From the NCBI GenBank assembly GCA_020348445.1, contig CP070751.1, positions 2,924,852-2,958,888 on the forward strand: a stretch of 34,037 nt of DNA. The letters are read 5' to 3'. Each line of letters starts with the position of its first letter. Within the stretch, counting starts at the first letter, position 1. Of the stretch, positions 1 to 7,318 are shown one piece after another. Source of the DNA: Thermoplasmata archaeon. Lineage in GTDB: Archaea > Thermoplasmatota > Thermoplasmata > GCA-020350865. Both the position numbers and the translations under genes were made by a program. Under the pieces are notes generated by a model. It saw only the letters and a program-made list of their open reading frames with translations. It made no database searches and was not told the origin of the DNA.

Positions 1-284
1 AAGCATACACTGAGTTGTTTATCGTACGATCGGATAAGGCTAAAGAAGAATACTTGAAGAAAATGATTGATTTCTTTAAAATCGATGGCATGATCTATCA
101 TGATGCTAAGACCTGTCCCAACAATTCCAATAATCGTTATGGTATGCCGCAACGGCTTGAAGAAGAGACAGGTGTACCTAGTTTGATTATAAACGGAGAT
201 TTGAATGATCTACGATGTCTCTCTGATGAGCAGACCAAAACAAATATTGAGGCGTTTATAGAGCAGCTTGGGGAGAAGTGTTAA
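1..284 (+). CDS. 2-hydroxyacyl-CoA dehydratase / benzoyl-CoA reductase BcrC-HgdB family protein, C-terminal fragment
   Basis: Only the last 94 or so residues are in the window. The reading frame stays open to the left edge, so the TTG at 15 is not a real start. The fragment has the family's closing block: a DGMIYHDAKTC segment with the cluster-region Cys, then SNNRYGM, GVPSLIINGDLNDLR, and the TKTNIEAFIEQL tail that ends this fold. These proteins carry a [4Fe-4S] cluster and either dehydrate 2-hydroxyacyl-CoA or reduce aryl-CoA after ATP-driven electron transfer. It is separate from the complete benzoyl-CoA reductase set at 12-16 kb. The next gene follows after one base, so the two are co-transcribed. 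Dehydratase and reductase roles cannot be told apart from this piece. Confidence 0.85.
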   Translation, partial: AYTELFIVRSDKAKEEYLKKMIDFFKIDGMIYHDAKTCPNNSNNRYGMPQRLEEETGVPSLIINGDLNDLRCLSDEQTKTNIEAFIEQLGEKC

Positions 285-285
285 C

Positions 286-2361
286 GTGTTAGACGCATTA
301 TATAAACCTAAATCGGTGGCAATCATTGGTGCATCAACAAAAGAATTTTCTATAGGTAATAGGATCATCAAGAACCTTTTGGATTTTGGATTTAAGGGTT
401 TGATCTATCCGATAAATCCAAAGGCAGATGAGGTTCGGGGCATTAGGGCATATAATTCGATTTTGGATGTCCCAAACGAGGTTGATCTTGCCCACGTTGT
501 TATTCCTAATAAATTTGTACCTCAGGCAGTCGAAGATTGTGGGAAAAAAGGAGTGAAGGTAGCTATTATCAATTCTGCAGGTTTCAAGGAGATTGGTGGT
601 GAGGGAATTCTATTGGAAGAGCAAGTCGTAGAGAAAGCCAGGGAGCATAGTGTTCGTGTATTTGGCCCTAACTGCCAGGGAATAATTAACACCAGTCCAG
701 ATATACGTGCTTATTGCAACTTCACCTTTACAAAGCCAGAGGAGGGGTGTATATCAATTGTTGCTCAAAGTGGTGGCGTTGGTGAGGTAGTCAACCAACG
801 TTTTTCCGAGCTAGGTGTCGGAATACGAATGTATGCATCTAATGGAAATGCTTGTGATATTTCAATTCCAGAGATCATTAGATATTGGGGTGATGATGAG
901 GAGACGCGGGTAATTGTAGTTCATGTCGAGAATCTTTCCGATCCAAAAGAGTTTATGGAGGCTGCAAAAGAGGTTGCAGTAAAGAAGCCGATCCTTGGCA
1001 TGAAGACAGGACGGACAAAAGAAGGTGCAAAAGCCGTATCTTCACATACCGGTGGCTTGGCTAAGGTAGATATTGCTACAGAACTTATTTTTCAGAAAAG
1101 TGGAATTGTTACATTCAGAGATCAGGAGGAGTTATGTCAAGCTGCGGTTGCTTTTGCAAACCAACCTGTTCCCAAGGGCAAAAGGGTAGGTGTAATAACA
1201 AACACGGGTGGACCAGCAATCATTGCTGCTGATGAACTGGTAGAGGCAGGACTGGAGATACCACCGCTTTCTAGCCATGCTAAAAAAATTCTCAAGGAAA
1301 AGTTATATTCTGCAGCCTCAATTAATAACCCTATTGACGTGCTTGCAACAGGAGGAGCAGAACATTTCAGAGCAGCATTGGATGTACTCATGGATGAGCC
1401 ACAGATTGATAGTATTTTTATCAATTTTGTAACACCATTCTTTGTAGATACTGATGCTATATCACATGAGATTGTTGAAGTAAATAAAGCCCAGAAAAAA
1501 CCGATTATCTGTAACCTTATGACCGATAAAAGACAGTGGACCAAAACTATCGGCATGTTGAAAAACGGTGGTATACCTTGTTACAGTCTACCAGAAACCG
1601 CTGCACGTGCGCTTATTGCAATGACAAGATATAACGATTTGAAAGCCCGTAAAATAGGCAAGGCCGCCATATTTAACGATGTTGATAGAGAGAAAGCAAG
1701 AAATATTATTCAACAGGCAAAGAAAGAAGCCCGTGAGTTCCTCTCTGTGGAAAAAGTGAATAACTTGCTTGCTTCATATAAAATTCCTGTAGCTAAATGG
1801 CGATTGGTAAATAATGGCGTGGAATCACTCAAGGCAGCACGTATGATAGGGTTCCCAGTTGTTGTAAAGGTTGATGCTGAAAGCATTGTGCATAAAAGCG
1901 ACGCCGGCGGTATCGCACTAAATCTCAAGGAGAAAGAAGTAGAATCAACTGTTAAGGATATGGAAAAGAAATTCGCCCCTGAAAAACCACGTTTTTTTGT
2001 TCAGGAGTTCTTATCGGGTGGGAAAGAACTCTTTATGGGGGCAAAGGCTGAGGAAGGCCTTGGACATCTAATATTATTTGGAATTGGAGGCATCTATGTC
2101 GAGATTCTTAAAGACGTAGCATTTGGGATCACGCCAATCACAGCATCCGAGGCAAAGGAGATGCTTTCTTCTATCAAATCCTATCCTCTTCTGGCTGGTT
2201 TTCGAGGTGAGAAGGGTGTCGATCAGAATATACTTGTAGAGATTCTTCAACGTGTTTCCCAATTGGTTACAGATTTGCCTACGATCCAAGAAATAGATCT
2301 AAACCCTATTATCGCATATGAAGATCGAATCGTTGTCGTAGATGCCCGGATTAGAATCTAA
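286..2361 (+). CDS. acd: Acetyl/acyl-CoA synthetase (ADP-forming), fused alpha-beta subunits
   Basis: This enzyme makes ATP and a free acid from an acyl-CoA, ADP and phosphate, the usual archaeal energy-saving step from acetyl-CoA. About 691 residues, the normal length for a fused alpha-beta enzyme. Order: CoA-binding Rossmann domain with SVAIIGAS near the start; succinyl-CoA-ligase-like domains with GPNCQGIIN, SIVAQSGG and the SSHTGGLAKVD motif that should hold the phosphohistidine (about residue 254); then an ATP-grasp domain with GFPVVVKVDAE and HKSDAGGIALNL. I chose the GTG at 286 because GGGGAG lies just before it and it follows the previous stop by one base; a TTG at 268 would overlap that gene. 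It may recover ATP spent on ring reduction. Substrate (acetyl, aryl or branched acyl) cannot be read from sequence. Confidence 0.93.
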   Translation: MLDALYKPKSVAIIGASTKEFSIGNRIIKNLLDFGFKGLIYPINPKADEVRGIRAYNSILDVPNEVDLAHVVIPNKFVPQAVEDCGKKGVKVAIINSAGFKEIGGEGILLEEQVVEKAREHSVRVFGPNCQGIINTSPDIRAYCNFTFTKPEEGCISIVAQSGGVGEVVNQRFSELGVGIRMYASNGNACDISIPEIIRYWGDDEETRVIVVHVENLSDPKEFMEAAKEVAVKKPILGMKTGRTKEGAKAVSSHTGGLAKVDIATELIFQKSGIVTFRDQEELCQAAVAFANQPVPKGKRVGVITNTGGPAIIAADELVEAGLEIPPLSSHAKKILKEKLYSAASINNPIDVLATGGAEHFRAALDVLMDEPQIDSIFINFVTPFFVDTDAISHEIVEVNKAQKKPIICNLMTDKRQWTKTIGMLKNGGIPCYSLPETAARALIAMTRYNDLKARKIGKAAIFNDVDREKARNIIQQAKKEAREFLSVEKVNNLLASYKIPVAKWRLVNNGVESLKAARMIGFPVVVKVDAESIVHKSDAGGIALNLKEKEVESTVKDMEKKFAPEKPRFFVQEFLSGGKELFMGAKAEEGLGHLILFGIGGIYVEILKDVAFGITPITASEAKEMLSSIKSYPLLAGFRGEKGVDQNILVEILQRVSQLVTDLPTIQEIDLNPIIAYEDRIVVVDARIRI

Positions 2362-2372
2362 GAGGAGTAGAT

Positions 2373-3923
2373 ATGGCCTGTTGGCTGAATCTAGGTCAAA
2401 TACTTAAAGTAAATGCAAAAAAGTTTCCAAGCACCATAGCCGTTAAAGATAGAAAGAGAAACTTCACCTATCCCGAGTTGAATAGAAGAGTTAATAGGCT
2501 GTCTCACAGTCTTCTTTCTATTGGACTAAAAAAGGGTGACAAGGTCGCAGTCTTTCTTGAGAACTGTATTGAGATTGTAGAGGTCTATCTAGCCACAGCA
2601 AAGACTGGACTTGTCATTGTGCCCATAAACTTTCGGTTGGTCGACAAAGATGCAGAGTACATAGCGAACAACTCAGATGCTAAGGCGTTCATAGTACACG
2701 ACGAGTTTACTCCAACAGTGGACTCGATAAAACCGAACCTGAAAAATATAGAGACGGATAGATATATTGTTGTAGGGGAAGAGATAGAAGGTTACAAGAA
2801 TTATGAAGAATTTATAGATGGAGCTCCAGAGAATGAACCCGATATTATTGTAGAGCCAAAGGACACATGGGTTTTACTGTATACATCTGGCACTACAGGA
2901 ACGCCAAAAGGAGTAGTGCGTTCCCATGAATCATATATAGCATTTTATCTAATTAATGCTGTTGACTTTGGGTTTAACGAACATGATATATGCCTAAACA
3001 TTATGCCACTGTGCCATGTCAACTCCACATTTTTTACCTTTACCTTTACATATGTAGGCGGCTCTGTCTACATCCATCCAGCACGACATTTCAGAGCTGA
3101 AGAAATATTGGAAATTATTGAGAGAGAAAAAATTACATTTATATCTCTTATTCCTACGCATTACAATCTAATACTAAACGTGTCGGAAGAGGCAAAAAAA
3201 CACAATTTAAGCTCGATAAGGAAGCTACTATGCTCCTCAGCTCCAGTGAGGAAGAGTATGAAAAAGGCGATTATGGATTTTTTTCCTGGTGTCGAGCTCT
3301 ATGAGGGATATGGTTCTACCGAAGCTGGTATAGTAACAGTGCTCAAACCAGAGCATCAGCTTAGTAAACTCGGCTCCATCGGATTTGAATCTTTGGGTAC
3401 AGATTTTGTCAAGATATTGGATGAGAATGGGAAAGAGGTTGGCGTAGCTGAGGTCGGTGAGCTTTATTCGCGTGGGCCGATGATGTTTGATAAGTACCAC
3501 AAGATGCCTGACAAGACCGCTAGCTCGTTTAGAGGGGAATGGTTTAGTGCAGGCGATATGGCTAAGCGCGGTGAAGATGGATTCTATTATATTGTAGATA
3601 GAAAAGACAACATGATCATCACTGGTGGTGAGCATTTCTATCCCAGTGAGGGTGAAGAGATTATAGGCAACCATCCCAATGTTTTTGATGTCGCTATTAT
3701 CGGCTTGCCGGATGAGAAATGGGGAGAGAAGGTGACCGCTGTGGTTGTACCAAGGGGCAAGGTCGATGAGAAAACTATTAAAGAATACTGTGCAGGTAAA
3801 CTAGCCAGGTTTAAGGTCCCAAAGCAGGTGATATTTATCAAAGATGAGGAGATGCCACGTACAAGCACTGGTAAAATCCTGCATCGTGTACTTCGGGAAC
3901 GCTTCACTACTGAGGAGGTTTAA
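2373..3923 (+). CDS. AMP-forming acyl-CoA synthetase (fatty/aromatic acid-CoA ligase family)
   Basis: 516 residues of the adenylate-forming (ANL) superfamily, joining a carboxylic acid to CoA through an acyl-AMP. The ATP loop LLYTSGTTGTPKG lies at about residues 168-180. YEGYGSTEAG (A5), EWFSAGDMAKRGEDGFYYIVDRKDN (A7-A8, quoted here only to locate it) and the C-terminal TSTGKILHR with the catalytic Lys follow. An AGGAG ribosome site precedes the ATG by a few bases, 11 bases after the acd stop, so it is in the same operon. The neighbouring BcrC/HgdB-family gene and acd suggest an organic acid taken into CoA-dependent metabolism. The acid itself is not determined; benzoate-type, phenylacetate-type and medium-chain acids are all possible. 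Confidence 0.9.
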   Translation: MACWLNLGQILKVNAKKFPSTIAVKDRKRNFTYPELNRRVNRLSHSLLSIGLKKGDKVAVFLENCIEIVEVYLATAKTGLVIVPINFRLVDKDAEYIANNSDAKAFIVHDEFTPTVDSIKPNLKNIETDRYIVVGEEIEGYKNYEEFIDGAPENEPDIIVEPKDTWVLLYTSGTTGTPKGVVRSHESYIAFYLINAVDFGFNEHDICLNIMPLCHVNSTFFTFTFTYVGGSVYIHPARHFRAEEILEIIEREKITFISLIPTHYNLILNVSEEAKKHNLSSIRKLLCSSAPVRKSMKKAIMDFFPGVELYEGYGSTEAGIVTVLKPEHQLSKLGSIGFESLGTDFVKILDENGKEVGVAEVGELYSRGPMMFDKYHKMPDKTASSFRGEWFSAGDMAKRGEDGFYYIVDRKDNMIITGGEHFYPSEGEEIIGNHPNVFDVAIIGLPDEKWGEKVTAVVVPRGKVDEKTIKEYCAGKLARFKVPKQVIFIKDEEMPRTSTGKILHRVLRERFTTEEV

Positions 3924-3925
3924 AC

Positions 3926-4870
3926 ATGGGTGAATATAGATTTGGTATTATTGGTGTGGGGCCTATTGGAAGTGTCATGGCAGCACATCTTGCAAAAGCA
4001 GGACATAGTGTAACCTTGGTAGATATCCTCAAAGATCATTTGGATGAAATAAACAGAAGTGGACTTACCCTTACTGGTTTCAAAGAGATGAACGTTCCTT
4101 TCCCCGGTGAGAACCTCTGCTACTCTATAGATAAGATGCGTGGAAGAAAGTTAGATGTTGTCTTTATCTCTGTAAAAGCATCTATTCTTCCTAGAGTTTT
4201 GCCTGTGTTGAAAAAAGTTACGAAGCCAAAAACGACCTTTATTAGTTTACAGAACGGATTGGATGCAGAGGATTTAATTGCAGATGTCTTTGGAAAGGAA
4301 GATACCCTGCGGATTGTGGTAAACTATGCTGGTAACCTTATTGACAATGGAAAGGTGAGAATGTCGTTCTTTAACGCCCCGAACTATATAGGTGTGATGG
4401 ATCCCGCAGCTGAAAAAAATGCTAAAGCACTGGCAGAGGTCATCACTGCAGCAGATCTGGAGACTGCCTTCACTCCCGAAATCAAGAAATATGAATGGGA
4501 GAAGACTATACTCAACGCAGCCCTTAGTCCAGTATGTGCATTGACGAGAAGGACAATGAAACAGATGATGGAATTTGAGGAAACTAGGATGCTTGTGGAG
4601 ATGATATTGCGTGAGGGGATAGAGGTTGCAGAGGCAAATGGTATCCATTTCGAGTCAGGTTTCTTAGAGCACTGTATGGCTTATCTAGATAATGCTGGGC
4701 ATCATAAAACCTCGATGCATGTGGATATAGAAAGAGGGAGCCCAACAGAGATAGGTTTTATAAATGGTAAGATAGTGGATTATGGTAAGCTCAAAGGCAT
4801 GCCTACACCATACAACTCTACAATCGTCTCTCTTATCAGGGGATCGGAACTTCCTGAATACAAGGCATGA
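3926..4870 (+). CDS. Ketopantoate reductase family (PanE/ApbA) NAD(P)-dependent dehydrogenase
   Basis: 314 residues with the ApbA layout. An N-terminal Rossmann fold opens with GVGPIGSVMAAHLAKAGH, followed by VSVKAS-like VFISVKAS and SLQNGLDAEDLI. The C-terminal helical domain carries KKYEWEKTILNAALSP, where the family's Lys and Asn bind the 2-oxo acid. It starts two bases after the ligase stop, with GAGGAGG overlapping that stop as ribosome site. True PanE makes pantoate for CoA. Because the gene sits inside an acyl-CoA operon, a role on another 2-oxo or 3-oxo acid is equally likely; many paralogs of this family are not PanE. Family assignment is firm, substrate is not. Confidence 0.85.
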   Translation: MGEYRFGIIGVGPIGSVMAAHLAKAGHSVTLVDILKDHLDEINRSGLTLTGFKEMNVPFPGENLCYSIDKMRGRKLDVVFISVKASILPRVLPVLKKVTKPKTTFISLQNGLDAEDLIADVFGKEDTLRIVVNYAGNLIDNGKVRMSFFNAPNYIGVMDPAAEKNAKALAEVITAADLETAFTPEIKKYEWEKTILNAALSPVCALTRRTMKQMMEFEETRMLVEMILREGIEVAEANGIHFESGFLEHCMAYLDNAGHHKTSMHVDIERGSPTEIGFINGKIVDYGKLKGMPTPYNSTIVSLIRGSELPEYKA

Positions 4871-6115
4871 ATGGATGGGATTTTATTGCATTATGTAATA
4901 ATCGGTAATGGCGGGGCGGGAGTTAGCGCACTACAAGCTATACGTGAGGTTGACAAAAATTCTGATATCACCATAATCTCGCGTGAACAATACCCTGCTT
5001 ATTCACCATGTTCACTTCCTAATTTAATCGCAGGTGAAGTAGACAAACCCAAAATTTTTCGGTTTGATAAAAATTTTTATCATCGTCTCAATACCAAGTT
5101 CATGAAGAACACAGAGGCACTTCAAATATTTCCGCAAGATAAGGAAGTTAAACTCGTTGATGGAAATCGTATCACGTATGACAAGTTGCTAATTGCTGCA
5201 GGTGCAAAACCTATCACTCCAAGGGGAATAACTGGGTTGGAGCTCGAGGGTGTACATGTCATGGGTACACTAGATTCTACTCTTAGGATACTAGCTCATA
5301 TAAATCAAGGTGTCAAACATGCAGTGGTTGTAGGCGGTGGTTTTATGGGAGTTGAAACTGCTACCATGTTGAAGAAAAGGGGGATAGAAGTCAGTATCGT
5401 CGAAATGCTTCCCAACATCCTTTCAAGAATGCTAGACCAAGACATGTCAGATAAGGTTGGAAAAATTCTAAAAGAGCACGGTATAAAACTTGTGTTGAAT
5501 GATACGGTGAAGGGTGTACATGGCAGGAAAACAGCTACCAGCGTATCCCTTCAAAAGGAGTTATTACAGTGCGATATGGTATTGATAGCAATAGGTGTTA
5601 CACCAAATATAGACATCGTTCAAAGCTCTGGTATAGCTGTCAATCAGGGAATTATTGTCGATTCAGCGATGCAGACTAATGTGAGAGATATCTATGCTGC
5701 TGGAGACATTGCAGAAGTACATGAGCAAATAGAAGGGAAACAGGGATCTTTTGCCATATGGCCAAATGCAATAGAGCAGGGACGAATCGCGGGCTTAAAC
5801 ATGGCTGGTATACATACTCCTTATTCTGGTGCAGAAGTTGTCAATGTTCTTGACATCTTTGATACGCCTGTAGTGGCTATGGGCTACACATCTAAGGATA
5901 TTGGTCGGTGTAAGGTTATCTCACGTTTTACTCCTGATTCTTTTAAAAAAATTCTATTGAAGAAAAGCAGGATAGTAGGGCTTCAGTTCGTGGGTACAAT
6001 CAGGAATGCTGGTACTTTGTATAGCCTTATGAAAAAAGGTGAAGATGTCAGCGGTATTGAGGATAGGCTGTTAGATGATAATTTTGTGGTTGCCCATGAT
6101 ATCGTTCCTCTTTAG
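4871..6115 (+). CDS. FAD/NAD(P)-dependent oxidoreductase, NADH oxidase / CoA-disulfide reductase-like
   Basis: About 414 residues of the class I pyridine-nucleotide disulfide oxidoreductase fold. FAD site YVIIGNGGAGVSAL at the N-terminus, NAD(P) site AVVVGGGFMGVETA near residue 150, second FAD motif DIYAAGDIAE near 275. The motif YSPCSLPNLIAGE (Cys47) matches the single redox Cys of NADH oxidases and CoA-disulfide reductases (usual form YxxCGLPY). That suggests a thiol/disulfide, persulfide or NADH-oxidase activity rather than nitrite-reductase electron transfer. The ATG at 4871 directly abuts the upstream TGA. A TTG at 4886 with GGATGGG before it is an alternative start just ahead of the FAD strand. 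Last gene of the left operon. Confidence 0.85.
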   Translation: MDGILLHYVIIGNGGAGVSALQAIREVDKNSDITIISREQYPAYSPCSLPNLIAGEVDKPKIFRFDKNFYHRLNTKFMKNTEALQIFPQDKEVKLVDGNRITYDKLLIAAGAKPITPRGITGLELEGVHVMGTLDSTLRILAHINQGVKHAVVVGGGFMGVETATMLKKRGIEVSIVEMLPNILSRMLDQDMSDKVGKILKEHGIKLVLNDTVKGVHGRKTATSVSLQKELLQCDMVLIAIGVTPNIDIVQSSGIAVNQGIIVDSAMQTNVRDIYAAGDIAEVHEQIEGKQGSFAIWPNAIEQGRIAGLNMAGIHTPYSGAEVVNVLDIFDTPVVAMGYTSKDIGRCKVISRFTPDSFKKILLKKSRIVGLQFVGTIRNAGTLYSLMKKGEDVSGIEDRLLDDNFVVAHDIVPL

Positions 6116-6171
6116 AAAGGGTATAAAAGTCCATGATGCGATTAATTGGACACAGTAAAATGATTATGATG

Positions 6172-6801
6172 TTAGCTTTCTATTGCTGTTATAAGAAAGG
6201 TTAACCCAAAGTAGATGAGAATCGCTCCGAATAAGGTCATCAATGGTTTGTACCATCTTAATCCTAGTACATTTGTCCCTTTCTTTGCAAAATAGGCAAC
6301 ACCTGTAAGCCAGACATAGTCCATCCAAACATGACAGATATACATGAATACTACACCAACCAACGCTGCGAATTCAAGAGAAATGATTATAAGTTGCGCT
6401 CCAACTGTAAGCCACCAAAGTATAAAATAAGGATTCAAACCAGTGAAGGCCAGACCGATGAGGAAGAGATGACGATGCGATGATGAGGGTTTTTTTAATT
6501 CATTGGATTTAGTAATAATTGAGTTTCGAATTTGTATTGCTCCAAATGCTATTAGGATGCTCCCTCCAGCGATTCCAATGACCTGCTTGACTATTGGTTC
6601 ACTCGCAATAGTAAGGAGGCCAAGGGCGAAAAGCATAATGAGAGAAAATTCAACAACGGTGTGAGCTATTGAGAAAACAAGGCCACTTTTAGCACCAGAC
6701 TTGGTACCATAGGAAATAGTTGCGAAAAACAAAGGACCTGGTGCTAGAGCACCTGAGGCAGTTACCAGAACAATAATGACAACGAAACTTAGTATTTCCA
6801 T
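6172..6801 (-). CDS. LysE/RhtB family amino-acid exporter
   Basis: 209 residues, mostly hydrophobic, with about six membrane segments and the family's N-terminal signature ASGALAPGPLFFATISYG followed by GLVFSIAHTVVEF. A later FTGLNPYFILWW segment matches the conserved NP(x)W region of LysE-type carriers. These proteins export amino acids or similar small organic compounds across the cytoplasmic membrane. The gene lies 58 bases behind the four-cluster ferredoxin gene on the same strand and may be read through from it. Its ribosome site is weak (GATGT). It faces the end of the left-hand operon. No link to aromatic degradation can be shown. Confidence 0.88.
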   Translation of the reverse strand: MEILSFVVIIVLVTASGALAPGPLFFATISYGTKSGAKSGLVFSIAHTVVEFSLIMLFALGLLTIASEPIVKQVIGIAGGSILIAFGAIQIRNSIITKSNELKKPSSSHRHLFLIGLAFTGLNPYFILWWLTVGAQLIIISLEFAALVGVVFMYICHVWMDYVWLTGVAYFAKKGTNVLGLRWYKPLMTLFGAILIYFGLTFLITAIES

Positions 6802-6859
6802 GATACATCAGAAACGAAATTTTTTATAATAATCTTGTCTAACACGATCTCTATTATTC

Positions 6860-7318
6860 TCATTTCTTGGCAATCTCTAGAAATCTTTCAGCCATTGCTT
6901 TACGTCGTTTTTCTAGTTCATCTGTCTCATCAAGATATTGAATAGCATTTGTAGAGCAGTATTTAACACACATAGGATCCCCACCACACAAATCACATTT
7001 GATGATTTCATCGTCTATCGTTGTTACGGCATTGTATGGACAAAGTACTGCGCAGAGTCGGCAGCCAATGCATTTGTCCTCAGCTCTGATAACAACCCCA
7101 TCTTCGATTTTGTATGCGTTTTGATGACAGAACTTCAGACATACTGGTTCTTCGCATTGGAAACATACAATGGGAAACTCGTATCTGTTGAACTCGTCTC
7201 TCACTATAGTAATGGCCGTTTTCTTTGGATTGCATTCCCCAAATTTTGTAAGCGAGCAAGCAATGGAGCATTCTCTACATCCAGTACATTTCTCTGGGTA
7301 GACATAGAGATATTTCAC
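6860..7318 (-). CDS. Four-cluster [4Fe-4S] ferredoxin, AorA/HycB-like electron-transfer subunit of the aldehyde oxidoreductase
   Basis: About 152 residues with sixteen Cys in four [4Fe-4S] motifs: CTGCRECSIAC, CFQCEEPVCLKFC, CIGCRLCAVLCP and CDLCGGDPMCVKYC. This is the polyferredoxin layout of HycB/NrfC/AorA subunits that pass electrons to or from a molybdenum or tungsten enzyme. I start it at the GTG at 7318, preceded at seven bases by GGAGG and overlapping the aldehyde oxidoreductase TGA; a longer reading from 7375 lies inside that upstream gene and lacks a comparable site. The tight overlap says it is made in step with that enzyme and is probably its partner. A BamC-like role is possible but BamC has fewer clusters. 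Confidence 0.88.
   Translation of the reverse strand: MKYLYVYPEKCTGCRECSIACSLTKFGECNPKKTAITIVRDEFNRYEFPIVCFQCEEPVCLKFCHQNAYKIEDGVVIRAEDKCIGCRLCAVLCPYNAVTTIDDEIIKCDLCGGDPMCVKYCSTNAIQYLDETDELEKRRKAMAERFLEIAKK

Noticed and set aside
6129..6151. GTCCA/TGGAC inverted repeat between the convergent left operon and LysE gene
   Set aside because: A 5-bp stem with a 13-base loop is too weak to call a terminator.
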